DNA from: JAICNG01 sp035249985
GTDB taxonomy: Bacteria; Gemmatimonadota; Gemmatimonadetes; Gemmatimonadales; Gemmatimonadaceae
Length of the DNA stretch: 64,000 bases
NCBI GenBank assembly: GCA_035249985.1
Contig: DATFFP010000027.1
Span: forward strand, 21,033-85,032
Direction of reading: 5' to 3'
Shown piece by piece: positions 16,816 to 28,358 of this stretch. Positions within the stretch are counted from its first letter, which is position 1. Every line of letters starts with the position of its first letter. Below the pieces are notes generated by a model. It was not told the DNA's origin. It did no database searches and saw only the letters and a list, made by a program, of their open reading frames with translations. The position numbers and the translations under genes were made by a program.

Positions 16816-18176
16816 GAGACGAATCCCGCATCCGGGTCCTGATCGCCGAGGACGAGGCGCACCTCGGGACCCTGCTCGAGAACTACCTCACCGGACGCGG
16901 CTTTCAGGTGACGACGCGGCGCGACGGACGCGCAGCGCTCGACGCCATGAAGGCGGAAGCGTACGACGTCGCGCTCCTCGACATCGTGATGCCGGAGCTC
17001 GATGGTCTGGAGGTGCTTCGCCAGGTCCGCGAAGAGCCGTCGCCCCCGGAAGTCATCATCATCACCGGCAACGGCACCATCGAGACGGCGATCAGCGCAA
17101 TGAAGCTCGGGGCGTATGACTATCTCTCCAAGCCGTATCGCATGGCGGAGATCGACGTGCTGGTGCGACGGGCATGGGAAAAACGACAGTTGGCGCGCGA
17201 GAACGTGCTCTTGCAGAAGCGGCTGTCGAAATTCGATGGCTTGCCCGAGATCGTGACGCACTACGCACCGATGCAAGCGGTGCTCTCCCTTGTCGAGCGC
17301 GTGGCGAAGAGTGACTCGACGGTGCTCATCTCGGGCGAATCGGGCACGGGTAAGGAGCTCATCGCGCGAGCGCTGCATCGGCTGTCCTACCGGGCCAACG
17401 GCGCCCTCGTCGACATCAACTGTGCGGCGATCGCGGAGAATCTGCTGGAGAGCGAGCTCTTCGGGCACGAGAAGGGTGCGTTCACGGGAGCGCTCTCGCG
17501 AAAGCTCGGCCTGTTCGAGCTCGCCGCCGGTGGCACGATGTTCATGGATGAGATCGGTGAGCTCGATCCGCGCCTTCAGGGGAAGCTGCTGCGCGCGCTC
17601 GAGCTCGGGACCTTCTTTCGTGTCGGCGGGACGCAGAAGGTACAGGCTGACCTGCGGATCATCGCCGCGACCAACCAGGATCTGCAGGCGAAAGTGCAGG
17701 ACGGCAATTTCCGCGGGGATCTGTACTACCGCATCAACACGATCAGCATCACGTTGCCTCCGCTGCGTGAGAGAGCCGTCGACATCCCGCTGCTCGCCGA
17801 GCATTTTCTGCAGACGTACGGCGGTTCGACGCCGCCGCGCCTCACCGAGGAAGCGCTCGCCGCACTTCAGGCATATTCGTGGCCCGGCAACATCCGCGAG
17901 CTGCGCAACGTGATCGAGCGCGCCGTACTGCTGGCGACCGGTGGAACGATCCGCGTGTCGGATCTCCCCGTGTTGAACGCGCCCGCCAACTCCGGCGACA
18001 CCAAGCGCGTCGCCTCCGATGGACGTCCACTCTCCCTCGCTGACCTCGAGCGCGACCACATCGCGACGGTGCTGCGGCAAACCAGCTGGCATCAGGGCCG
18101 CGCGGCCGAGATGCTGGGGATCTCGCCGAAGACGTTGTATCGGAAGATTCGAGAGTACGGATTCAAGAGGAGCTAG
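16812..18176 (+). CDS. NtrC-family sigma-54-dependent response regulator
   Basis: A 454-residue protein: receiver (1-125, phospho-Asp in ALLDIVMPEL), AAA+ ATPase (about 145-385) with Walker A GESGTGKE at about 175 and the sigma-54 contact loop GAFTGA at 222-227, then a Fis-type helix-turn-helix ending at the C-terminus (GRAAEMLGISPKTLYRKI). It activates sigma-54 promoters when phosphorylated by the overlapping kinase. The last codons and stop (AGG AGC TAG) fall inside the beginning of a family B repeat, so the native C-terminus may have been shortened or replaced there. Confidence 0.93.
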   Translation: MRDESRIRVLIAEDEAHLGTLLENYLTGRGFQVTTRRDGRAALDAMKAEAYDVALLDIVMPELDGLEVLRQVREEPSPPEVIIITGNGTIETAISAMKLGAYDYLSKPYRMAEIDVLVRRAWEKRQLARENVLLQKRLSKFDGLPEIVTHYAPMQAVLSLVERVAKSDSTVLISGESGTGKELIARALHRLSYRANGALVDINCAAIAENLLESELFGHEKGAFTGALSRKLGLFELAAGGTMFMDEIGELDPRLQGKLLRALELGTFFRVGGTQKVQADLRIIAATNQDLQAKVQDGNFRGDLYYRINTISITLPPLRERAVDIPLLAEHFLQTYGGSTPPRLTEEALAALQAYSWPGNIRELRNVIERAVLLATGGTIRVSDLPVLNAPANSGDTKRVASDGRPLSLADLERDHIATVLRQTSWHQGRAAEMLGISPKTLYRKIREYGFKRS

Positions 18177-18322
18177 GAGTCAGGAGTCGGGGGTCAGGGA
18201 AGGAAAGGGGGCCGCCGCGCTTCGCGCGTGCGGCCCCTCATCGTGAGCGCGGCTGGCTGCGAAGCAGCCGCCGCGCCTTTCCTTCCCCGACCCCTGACCC
18301 CTGACTCCTGACTCCTGACCTC
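18167..18322. repeat. Family B inverted-repeat element after the NtrC-like gene
   Basis: A near full-length second copy of the element at 9075-9223. The outer arms are TCAGGAGTC/GGGGTCAGGG words (18167-18209 against 18276-18322), and the core, GCCGCCGCGCTTCGCGCG to CAGCCGCCGCGCC, is almost identical to the first copy. It supplies the TAG stop of the preceding gene and leaves 40 bases before the next start. Confidence 0.9.
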
Positions 18323-18362
18323 ATTTGCCCCCCAGGCCGCTCGGCGCGTACGATTACTCACC

Positions 18363-19031
18363 ATGAAGATCCTCGTGATCGAAGACGATCCCACCGTTGG
18401 CCAGTACGTCAAGCGCGGGCTGGAGGAGCAGCGCTGGGGCGTCGACCTCGTGACGAACGGCGAAGATGGCGAGCAGCGCGCGTCCTCCGAGGCGTACGAT
18501 CTCGTCGTGCTCGACATGCGGCTTCCTGGCCGGTCGGGCATGGAGGTGCTCGAGCGACTGCGCGCACGTGGGTTCGAGCGGCCCGTGCTCGTCCTCACGG
18601 CACAGGACGCGATCGATGCGAAGGTGTCAGCACTTCGCGCCGGCGCCGATGACTACGTCACCAAGCCGTTCGCGTTCGAAGAGCTGCTCGCCCGCGTCGA
18701 AGCCCTCTCTCGTCGCCCCCGTGCGCTCGCCGCGCCGGTGCTTCGCGTCGCCGATCTCGAGCTCGACAAGGGAACGCGACGGGTGACGCGGGCGGGCCAG
18801 GAGATCGAGCTCACGCCCAAGGAATACGCCGTGCTCGAGTACCTCATGCGCCACGCGGGCCGAGTGATGAGCCGCACGCTGATCACCGAGTACGCTTGGG
18901 GGTACCACTTCGATCCCGGCACCAACATCGTGGACGTCGTGATCAACCATCTGCGCAAGAAGATCGACTCGAACAGCGACGTGAAGCTCATCCACACCGT
19001 CCGCGGTGTGGGGTACGTCGTACGCCCGTGA
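18363..19031 (+). CDS. OmpR-family response regulator
   Basis: A 222-residue protein: receiver domain (1-120) with acidic pocket EDD, phospho-Asp in VVLDMRLPG and Lys in YVTKPF, then a winged-helix DNA-binding domain (about 125-222) with ELTPKEYAVLEYL and the C-terminal HTVRGVGYVV. It binds DNA as a dimer and controls transcription. The partner kinase starts 22 bases downstream. The regulon is unknown, but the neighbouring tonB operon is a reasonable candidate. Confidence 0.93.
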   Translation: MKILVIEDDPTVGQYVKRGLEEQRWGVDLVTNGEDGEQRASSEAYDLVVLDMRLPGRSGMEVLERLRARGFERPVLVLTAQDAIDAKVSALRAGADDYVTKPFAFEELLARVEALSRRPRALAAPVLRVADLELDKGTRRVTRAGQEIELTPKEYAVLEYLMRHAGRVMSRTLITEYAWGYHFDPGTNIVDVVINHLRKKIDSNSDVKLIHTVRGVGYVVRP

Positions 19032-19053
19032 GCACACTCGTGAGGCACACCGG

Positions 19054-20583
19054 GTGAGTACCCTCCGGTCGCGGCTGACGGCGATTTACGCGACAGCGCT
19101 GGTCGCCACGCTGTTCGTCTTCGCGATCGCGCTGTGGGGCGCTCGACGCGCCGCGTCGCTCCAGGAGCTCCAGCGGTACGTCTTCACCGAAGCGAACCTC
19201 GCCCTCAGTCTGGTGCGCAACGCGGAGCTTGCCGGGCAGCCGGTGACGGAGGTGCGGGACTCCATCGTCGGTCCGGCCATTACGCCGCAGTTGCGCACAT
19301 TGCTCGAGGGCATTCCGGACTACGTCCTCGTGCTCGATTCCAACGACCGCAGCCTCTACGTGTCGTTCGCCGCGCGCCAGCTCAGTCCCGATGAGCTCGC
19401 GTCGCTCCAGCAGCACGCCATCAACGCGCCGACCAGCGGACTCGCCGTCCTCGTGCCGTTCGGGGGCGAGCGCTTGCTCATGGCCGCACGGGCACCGGTG
19501 CGCGAATCGCAGATCTCTCGTGTCGTGGTGGCCTCCTCCACACGATCGGCCGAGCTGGCAGTCGGAGAGCTCGTCGGCACCATGCTGGTGATCGCGCCGC
19601 TCCTCCTCCTCATCTCCATCGGCGGGGCGTACGTCATCGCGGGACGTGCGTTGCGTCCCATTGACGGCATCATCAACGAAGTCCAGGCGATCACTGACGG
19701 ACGCAGTCTCCATCGCCGTCTGCCTGCTGGGGGAGCGGGGGACGAGCTGGAGCGCCTAACCACGACGCTGAACGAGATGATGGAGCGACTCGAGCGCTCC
19801 TTCGCCGCCCTCCGGCGCTTCACCGCCGACGCGAGCCATGAGCTCAAGACGCCGCTGGCGGTTCTCCGGGCCGACGTCGAGCGTGCGATGACGCCGAACG
19901 TGCCCCCTGCCGAACGACTCGTCGCACTCGAGGAAGCGTTGCACGAGACGACCCGCATGGCCGACCTCGTCGAGTCGCTGCTCACGCTCGCGCGGGCCGA
20001 TGAGCGACGGTTCGATCTCCACCTCGAGCCGGTGCCTCTCGAGGCCCTCGTCCGGGAGGTATTCGAGACCGCCGTCATCCTCGGCGAAGCGGGCGGGCTT
20101 GCGGTGACGATGCCCGTCGTCGAGCCAGTCACGGTCGCCGGCGACCCGACGCGCCTGCGACAGCTCTTTCTGAACCTCATTACCAACGCGATCAAGTACA
20201 CGCCACGCGGTGGCAGCGTCGAGCTGCGGCTCGAGTCGTTCGGGAAGACCGTCGCGTTCTCCGTGCGCGACACGGGCGTCGGCATTTCGGCGGCCGATCT
20301 CACGCACATCTTCGAACGATTCTGGCGCGCCGATCGCGCACGATCGCGCCCACTCCTCACCAGCGATCGGCCCTGGATGGCCGAGCGCGGCGGATTCGGG
20401 CTCGGACTCGCCATCGGGCAATGGATCGCCGAGGCCCACGGGGGGTCGATCTCCGTGCGCTCGCGCCTCGGTCGCGGTAGCACCTTCACCGTCACGCTCC
20501 CGGTCGCGGAAAGCGCGAGGCGCGACGCGAACCCTGGCGACGTCGGCGAAGGCCGGGAGGCGGAGCCGGCGCGGACCGCGTGA
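19054..20583 (+). CDS. HAMP-domain membrane sensor histidine kinase
   Basis: A 509-residue kinase from GTG 19054 (22 bases after the regulator stop; upstream in-frame codons overlap the regulator). TM1 about 8-28, a periplasmic sensor of about 140 residues, TM2 about 178-200 (MLVIAPLLLLISIGGAYVI), HAMP, HisKA with H in ADASHELKTPLA, HATPase with NAIKY, DTGVGI and GFGLGLAI. Standard partner of the upstream OmpR-type regulator. The architecture resembles heavy-metal or envelope-stress kinases, but the signal is unknown. Confidence 0.92.
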   Translation: MSTLRSRLTAIYATALVATLFVFAIALWGARRAASLQELQRYVFTEANLALSLVRNAELAGQPVTEVRDSIVGPAITPQLRTLLEGIPDYVLVLDSNDRSLYVSFAARQLSPDELASLQQHAINAPTSGLAVLVPFGGERLLMAARAPVRESQISRVVVASSTRSAELAVGELVGTMLVIAPLLLLISIGGAYVIAGRALRPIDGIINEVQAITDGRSLHRRLPAGGAGDELERLTTTLNEMMERLERSFAALRRFTADASHELKTPLAVLRADVERAMTPNVPPAERLVALEEALHETTRMADLVESLLTLARADERRFDLHLEPVPLEALVREVFETAVILGEAGGLAVTMPVVEPVTVAGDPTRLRQLFLNLITNAIKYTPRGGSVELRLESFGKTVAFSVRDTGVGISAADLTHIFERFWRADRARSRPLLTSDRPWMAERGGFGLGLAIGQWIAEAHGGSISVRSRLGRGSTFTVTLPVAESARRDANPGDVGEGREAEPARTA

Positions 20584-20745
20584 GTCGGCGATCCCATACC
20601 GCCACTAGAGGTTACGTCGAGATAACCACGCCTTCATGAATTCTTAATGTTGGCAATGTTCCTGTTGTAATCTTCGCCCGGTAGCATTACACCCGCACGG
20701 CAATTGCGTTGAGCCACGCTCACCCACAGACCGGGCCAGGTTGGC

Positions 20746-21456
20746 ATGTTCAACGAGCTGATCGAGTCGAAGCCGAAGAAGCAACGGAGCACTGGGGGAA
20801 CTGTCTTCAGCATCGTCCTGCACGCGGTCCTTGGCGGCCTCCTGATTTACGCCACGGCGAATGCTGGGCAGCAGCTGACGAAGGAAAAGACTGAAGAGGT
20901 GAAGTTCGTCGAAGTTCCCAAAGACGAGCCACCGCCGCCGGAGGAGAAAGCGCCGCCGCCACCCGATATCGTCGCGGCTCCTCCTCCACCGAAGGGATTC
21001 CAGGTGCTCACCGCGCCGATCGAGATCCCGGACGAGATCCCCGAGGTCGACCTCACGAAGGCAGTCACGAATGAGGACGACTTCTCCGGCAAGGGTGTGG
21101 CCGGAGGCGTCTCCACAGGTGTCGCGGGCGGAACGGGTCCCGTCAATCCGGACCAGGCGTACTTTGAATTCCAGGTCGAGAAGCCGGCGCTTGCGGTGCC
21201 GGGCAATCCCAGCCCGCGGTATCCCGACGTGCTCCGCGAGAGCAACGTCGAGGGCGAAGTGCTCGCGCAGTTCGTGGTCGACACGGAGGGCAAGGCCGAC
21301 ATGAAGACCTTCAAGGTCCTCAAGTCGTCGCACGACCTGTTCACGGCGTCAGTGCGAGCGGTGCTTCCCTCGATGAAGTTCTACGCCGCCGAGGTCGGTG
21401 GTCGAAAGGTGAAACAGCTCGTGCAGCTGCCGTTCGCGTTCAAGCTGAACAAGTAG
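20746..21456 (+). CDS. tonB: TonB-family energy transducer
   Basis: A 236-residue protein: short cytoplasmic N-terminus, one transmembrane anchor (about 20-40, SIVLHAVLGGLLIYATA with the SxxxH pattern), a Pro/Glu/Lys spacer (PPPPEEKAPPPPD), and a TonB C-terminal domain (about 140-236) with PRYPDVLRESNVEGEV. It couples proton-motive force from ExbB/ExbD to outer-membrane receptors. First gene of a five-gene operon; no TonB-dependent receptor is in the window. The 162-base upstream gap is AT-richer than its surroundings but no clear promoter was found. Confidence 0.9.
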   Translation: MFNELIESKPKKQRSTGGTVFSIVLHAVLGGLLIYATANAGQQLTKEKTEEVKFVEVPKDEPPPPEEKAPPPPDIVAAPPPPKGFQVLTAPIEIPDEIPEVDLTKAVTNEDDFSGKGVAGGVSTGVAGGTGPVNPDQAYFEFQVEKPALAVPGNPSPRYPDVLRESNVEGEVLAQFVVDTEGKADMKTFKVLKSSHDLFTASVRAVLPSMKFYAAEVGGRKVKQLVQLPFAFKLNK

Positions 21457-21484
21457 CTCCCCCCACCCTACTGGAGTTCTGCAT

Positions 21485-22228
21485 ATGAATGTCGATCTGA
21501 TCGAGCTATATGGGCACATGGGCTGGTTCGCCAAAGGCATCGTGTTCGTGATGCTTGGCATGTCCATCTGGTCGCTCACCGTCATGATCCAGAAGTGGTG
21601 GAACCTGCGGAAGGCCCAGGCCGAGACGCGCAAGTTCGCCCCTGAGTTCTCGCAGTTCCTCGAGGAGGACAACCTCACCGAGGCCATCAAGCTGGCCGAG
21701 AGCTACAAGAAGTCGCACGTCGCCCGCGTCCTCGGTGGAGCGTTAGGCGAGGTCCGCCCGCTCATTCAGGACGGCTCCGTGACGGTCGCCGACATCAACT
21801 CGGCGGAGCGCGCGGTCGAGCGCAACATGATGATCATTCTCGCCGAGCTGAAGCGCGGCCTCGGCATTCTCGCGACGGTGGGCGCGACGGCGCCGTTCGT
21901 TGGCCTTCTCGGCACGACGATGGGTATCGTCAATTCCTTCCAGGGAATGGCCACCGCCGGCACCGCCGGTCTTGGCGCGATCTCGGCCGGTATCGCTGAG
22001 GCGCTCATCACGACGGCGCTCGGACTCCTCGTCGCCATTCCGGCCGTGTGGGCGTACAACTACTTCACGACCAAGATCGAGAATCTCACCGTCGAGATGA
22101 CGTACACCTCGAAGGAGATGATCGATTACCTGATCAAGGGCGTCGCCGGCGAGTTCGGCCGCTCACGCTTCACGCGTGAGTTCAACACGTCGACGGCCAC
22201 GGGCGGCAACCAGCCGATCACGGGCTGA
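21485..22228 (+). CDS. exbB: MotA/TolQ/ExbB proton channel family protein
   Basis: A 247-residue protein with three transmembrane helices (about 12-32, 135-157, 178-198). The conserved GATAPFVGLLGTTMGIV in the second helix and GIAEALITTALGLLVAIPAV in the third line the proton path in this family. It forms the inner-membrane pentamer that holds the ExbD dimer. Starts 28 bases after tonB, with GGAG upstream. Confidence 0.94.
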   Translation: MNVDLIELYGHMGWFAKGIVFVMLGMSIWSLTVMIQKWWNLRKAQAETRKFAPEFSQFLEEDNLTEAIKLAESYKKSHVARVLGGALGEVRPLIQDGSVTVADINSAERAVERNMMIILAELKRGLGILATVGATAPFVGLLGTTMGIVNSFQGMATAGTAGLGAISAGIAEALITTALGLLVAIPAVWAYNYFTTKIENLTVEMTYTSKEMIDYLIKGVAGEFGRSRFTREFNTSTATGGNQPITG

Positions 22229-22255
22229 CCTAACGCCTCGACGAGGAGAGCCGTC

Positions 22256-22735
22256 ATGGCCATGTCAATCGGGCAAAGCGGCCGAACGACCGTCAAGGCC
22301 GAGCCCAATGTCGTACCTATGATCGATGTCATGCTGGTGCTGCTGATCATCTTCATGATCACGGTTCCGGCGCTCGCCGCCGGCTTCCAGGCGGTGCCGC
22401 CAGAGGGTGTCAACCTCAAGCCGCATCCGGAAGAAGACAGCGACCAGGTGTTGGGCATTGACTCCGAAGGTCGGTACTACCTGAACAAGCAGCCGATCCG
22501 CAACGAGGATCTTCCTCCGGCGCTGCGTCGGATCTACGACGCCCGCACCGTGGACAAGATTCTGTTCGTGAAAGCGCACCGCGATCTGCCGTACCAGGCC
22601 GTGCTCGATGCCATCGATGTCGCGTCGAAGAACGGCGTGCGCGTCGTCGGTGCGATCAGCGACCAGCGTGCGGGAACGGAATCGACGGTGGAAGAGGACC
22701 GGGCCGCCGAAGCCGCGCAAACCGCAAGTCCCTAA
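22256..22735 (+). CDS. exbD: ExbD/TolR biopolymer transport protein 1
   Basis: A 159-residue protein with a single N-terminal helix (about 21-41) that carries the proton-carrying Asp in PMIDVMLVLLIIFM, then a periplasmic ExbD/TolR fold with FVKAHRDLPYQAVLDAID near the end. A GAGGAGAG ribosome site precedes the ATG. A Glu/Ala-rich tail follows the fold. It partners ExbB and TonB. Confidence 0.93.
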   Translation: MAMSIGQSGRTTVKAEPNVVPMIDVMLVLLIIFMITVPALAAGFQAVPPEGVNLKPHPEEDSDQVLGIDSEGRYYLNKQPIRNEDLPPALRRIYDARTVDKILFVKAHRDLPYQAVLDAIDVASKNGVRVVGAISDQRAGTESTVEEDRAAEAAQTASP

Positions 22736-22755
22736 TCCGCGTCGAGGATATTCCT

Positions 22756-23175
22756 ATGGGCATGGCAGTTGGGAACGAGGCGGGCGGGCTGACGAACGAG
22801 CCAAACGTCGTCCCGATGATCGACATTCTTCTCGTGCTGTTGATCATTTTCATGATCATCCAGCCGATGATGCGGAAAGCGATCGACTTGCAACTCCCCG
22901 ATCCGACCCCGCAGGCGACGCCTCCCGTCGCGAATCCGGACCAGATCGTGCTGGAAATTGGTCCGAGCATGGTCATGTCGATCAACAAGCAGCCAGTGAC
23001 GAAGGACGGGCTCGCGTCGCGAATGAAGGAGATCTACGATGCGCGTCCGTCGAAGGTGCTGTTCGTGAAGGCCGATGGCACGAACAAGTACCAGGACGTG
23101 ATCTGGGCAATGGATATCGCTCGCGGGGCGGGGGTGAAGGTGATCGGCGTTCCGCCTAAGGATGCCGGAACGTAG
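22756..23175 (+). CDS. exbD: ExbD/TolR biopolymer transport protein 2
   Basis: A 139-residue ExbD paralogue with the helix Asp in PMIDILLVLLIIFM and the periplasmic motif FVKADGTNKYQDVIWAMD. It is 20 bases after the first exbD. Paired exbD genes are common in this kind of operon and probably form a heterodimer inside the ExbB pentamer. A strong terminator hairpin follows. Confidence 0.92.
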   Translation: MGMAVGNEAGGLTNEPNVVPMIDILLVLLIIFMIIQPMMRKAIDLQLPDPTPQATPPVANPDQIVLEIGPSMVMSINKQPVTKDGLASRMKEIYDARPSKVLFVKADGTNKYQDVIWAMDIARGAGVKVIGVPPKDAGT

Positions 23176-23209
23176 CGTAAGCTCCTGAGCCCAATTATCG
23201 GGCAGTAAA

Positions 23210-23250
23210 ACGGCGGACGAACCTATTCGGCTCGTCCGCCGTATTATTTT
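23210..23250 (+). terminator. Intrinsic terminator after the second exbD
   Basis: ACGGCGGACGA (23210-23220) pairs with TCGTCCGCCGT (23232-23242), an 11-bp stem, followed by ATTATTTT. It probably attenuates transcription into the downstream TonB-like gene. Confidence 0.85.
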
Positions 23251-23284
23251 CCGGGGGGGAGACGCGGCACCAAAGGGGAGTGGG

Positions 23285-24136
23285 ATGACACAGCCTGACG
23301 AGAACCAGGGCGAGACCAACAGCACCGACGAGGGGAACCGGCCGCCGTACCGGCCGCCCGTCGGCATGCCGCTGCGAGGGGAAGGGCGGTGGGGCGCGCC
23401 CTTCTCGGTGGCTGTGCACGTCCTCCTCATCCTCCTGTTGATCACTCCATTCTTCGCGAGTGCCATCGTGCCGGAGCTATTCCCCGGCGGCGGACCCGGA
23501 CCCGCGGGCGGCGGTGGTGGCGGACGCGGGGGCGTCGGTGGCTTCCGACCCCAGCCCATCTCACCCGAGCGGCTGCGCTACATGCACATCGCTCCCGAAC
23601 CTCCGCGACCAGAGCCCGCGCCGGAGGAAAAGACCGAGGAGTTGACGCCGCCGAAGATAGAGGAGACGCCGCCGCCACAGCCCGAGCCTCCTGCGCAGCA
23701 AGCGGCGGCTGAAGACACGGCGACCGCTGCGGCCGCGGCACCGGTGCCGGGCACCGCCGGCGGCACGGGCAACGACGGGACGGACGGCACCGGACCGGGC
23801 ACCGGCGGTGGTACTGGATCGGGAGTTGGAACCGGCACCGGCTCGGCGAACGGACCTGGGACGGGCGGCGGAGAAGGACGCGACTACCTCCCGACGCCTG
23901 ATTTTCTTCCCCTCCCTCCCGAGCCTCGTCCGGGCAAAGTTCGCGGCCGAACCGTCGCCGTGACCTTCACCGTGAATGCGCGTGGCGATATCGTCAGCCT
24001 CGACTTCGCCAGCACCGGTGATCGCGGGTACGACCGCAAATTCCGCGAGCGGCTTCGCGAAGCGAAATTCCGTCCCGCCGTTGGTCCGGACGGACAGCCC
24101 ATTCCGGCGACGTTTCCGATAACCTTCCAGCTCTGA
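23285..24136 (+). CDS. TonB C-terminal-domain protein with Gly-rich spacer
   Basis: A 283-residue protein: N-terminal hydrophilic stretch, one membrane helix (about 40-60, SVAVHVLLILLLI with the S/H pattern), then a Pro/Glu/Gln spacer and a long Gly/Thr-rich tract, and a C-terminal TonB-like domain (about 215-283: GRTVAVTFTVNARGDIVSLDF, REAKFRPA). It is a second energy transducer for the same ExbB/ExbD, perhaps for different receptors; the Gly-rich spacer is unlike the Pro-rich one of the first TonB. Confidence 0.8.
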   Translation: MTQPDENQGETNSTDEGNRPPYRPPVGMPLRGEGRWGAPFSVAVHVLLILLLITPFFASAIVPELFPGGGPGPAGGGGGGRGGVGGFRPQPISPERLRYMHIAPEPPRPEPAPEEKTEELTPPKIEETPPPQPEPPAQQAAAEDTATAAAAAPVPGTAGGTGNDGTDGTGPGTGGGTGSGVGTGTGSANGPGTGGGEGRDYLPTPDFLPLPPEPRPGKVRGRTVAVTFTVNARGDIVSLDFASTGDRGYDRKFRERLREAKFRPAVGPDGQPIPATFPITFQL

Positions 24137-24194
24137 CGAAACGCGAGAGCGCTTCCTCCTCTCGTTCCTCGCTCGTCACTAGCCTTCCCATCCC

Positions 24195-24220
24195 GCCGAC
24201 ATTACCTTCTGTCGGCTTTG
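24195..24220 (+). terminator. Hairpin terminator of the tonB/exb operon
   Basis: GCCGACA (24195-24201) pairs with TGTCGGC (24210-24216) around an 8-base loop, followed by TTTG. It lies 58 bases after the TonB-like gene. Confidence 0.65.
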
Positions 24221-24279
24221 CCCACCGCACGGCCTAACCCTCCGCGCCGCAGCATTTTGCCCGTAAGCCCGAGGAGCTC

Positions 24280-25791
24280 ATGACCAGCGTGGCCACCGCC
24301 GACCGCGTGACGGAGTCCCAGTCGGGATTCGTCAAAGCGATGACGTTGACCGACGCGACCATGCTCGTCGCCGGGTCGATGATCGGCTCCGGGATTTTCA
24401 TCGTCTCCGCAGACATCGCCCGTAACGTGATCTCCCCGTTCTGGCTGATCATGGCGTGGGTCGTCACCGGTGTGATCACGTTGCTCGGCGCACTCGCCTA
24501 CGGCGAGCTCGCGGCGATGTATCCCCGAGCGGGCGGCCAGTACGTCTTTCTGCGCGAGTCGATGGGTCCACTCATGGGATTCCTCTATGGGTGGACCCTT
24601 TTCATCGTCATCCAGACCGGAACGATTGCCGCCGTGGCGGTGGCGTTCGGCCGCTTTCTTGGGGTGCTCTGGCCGGCGATCACGCCGGACCGGTTCGGCT
24701 GGTTCCCGCAGGCCGATATCTGCGTTCCATGGCTCGGTTGCCGTGACGCATCATCGCAGGCGATTCAGCTCGGCCTAACGCCACAGCGGCTGATCGCGCT
24801 CATCTCCGTGTGGGTGCTCACCTGGATCAACCTGCGCGGTGTGCGCGAGGGCAAGATCATTCAGACGTCCCTCACGCTGGTGAAGACGGGAGCGTTGGCG
24901 CTTCTCATTCTTCTGGGCCTCACCCTGGGTCGCAATGCATCGGCGATCGCGGCCAACTTCGGCGCCGGCCGATTCATGGGCGACGTCGATGTCACGGGCC
25001 TGTTCATCATCGCGTTCGGGACCGCGCTGGTCGGCTCGCTGTTCTCGAGCGACGCGTGGAACAACGTGACGTTCGCCGCCGCCGAGGTGAAAGAGGCGAA
25101 ACGCAACCTGCCGCGCGCGCTCGCCATGGGGACGGGCCTCGTCACGCTGCTCTACATCATGGCGAACTTCGCATACCTGAGCGTCCTCCCCCTGCAGGGG
25201 GACGCGAATGGCGCTGGCGTGCTCGAGCGCGGGATCCAGTTCGCGACGCAGGACCGCGTGGGCACCGCCGCCGCGGAGGTGATCTTCGGCCCGGCAGGCG
25301 TCGTGATCATGGCGATCGCGATTCTCATTTCGACGTTTGGCTGCAACAACGGGCTGATCCTCGCCGGTGCGCGCGTGTACTGGGCGATGGCCCGCGACGG
25401 CGTTTTCTTCCGCCGCGCTGGCACGCTGAGCAAGCACCATGTGCCGTCGACCGCGCTCATCGTGCAAGCGATCTGGACGACGCTGCTCTGTCTCACCGGT
25501 ACGTACGGGCAGCTCCTCAACTACGTGATCTTCGCCGCGCTGGTGTTCTACGTGCTGACGACGATTGGCTTGTTCATTCTTCGCCGCACGCGACCCGACG
25601 CGGAACGTCCGTATCGCGCGATCGGCTACCCGGTGTTGCCCGCGCTGTACATTGTGCTGGCCGCCGCCGTCGCGGTGATTCTGCTCATCGCCGAGCGCAC
25701 GCGCACTGAGGCCGTTGGCGGTCTCGTGCTCGTGCTGATCGGTGTTCCGGTGTATTTCCTCTGGCGCAAGCTCGAGCGGGCGCCCGCGTAG
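24280..25791 (+). CDS. APC-superfamily amino-acid permease
   Basis: A 503-residue protein with about 12 transmembrane helices. The first helix has the APC signature GSMIGSGIF, where substrate backbone is bound, and helix 6 region has FSSDAWNNVTFAAAEVKEAKRNLPRA, typical of LAT-like members. It imports or exchanges amino acids. It is the first of four transport genes in a row; the membrane pyrophosphatase starts 29 bases downstream. Substrate not predictable. Confidence 0.9.
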   Translation: MTSVATADRVTESQSGFVKAMTLTDATMLVAGSMIGSGIFIVSADIARNVISPFWLIMAWVVTGVITLLGALAYGELAAMYPRAGGQYVFLRESMGPLMGFLYGWTLFIVIQTGTIAAVAVAFGRFLGVLWPAITPDRFGWFPQADICVPWLGCRDASSQAIQLGLTPQRLIALISVWVLTWINLRGVREGKIIQTSLTLVKTGALALLILLGLTLGRNASAIAANFGAGRFMGDVDVTGLFIIAFGTALVGSLFSSDAWNNVTFAAAEVKEAKRNLPRALAMGTGLVTLLYIMANFAYLSVLPLQGDANGAGVLERGIQFATQDRVGTAAAEVIFGPAGVVIMAIAILISTFGCNNGLILAGARVYWAMARDGVFFRRAGTLSKHHVPSTALIVQAIWTTLLCLTGTYGQLLNYVIFAALVFYVLTTIGLFILRRTRPDAERPYRAIGYPVLPALYIVLAAAVAVILLIAERTRTEAVGGLVLVLIGVPVYFLWRKLERAPA

Positions 25792-25820
25792 CTCCGTCAC
25801 TCCCCAGGAGATCTTCCCCG

Positions 25821-28354
<2,534 letters not shown>

Positions 28355-28358
<4 letters not shown>

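Noticed and set aside
20584..20745. Promoter of the tonB operon
   Set aside because: The gap is AT-richer (TTAATGTTGGCAATG, TTGTAATC) but no -35/-10 pair with acceptable spacing was found.
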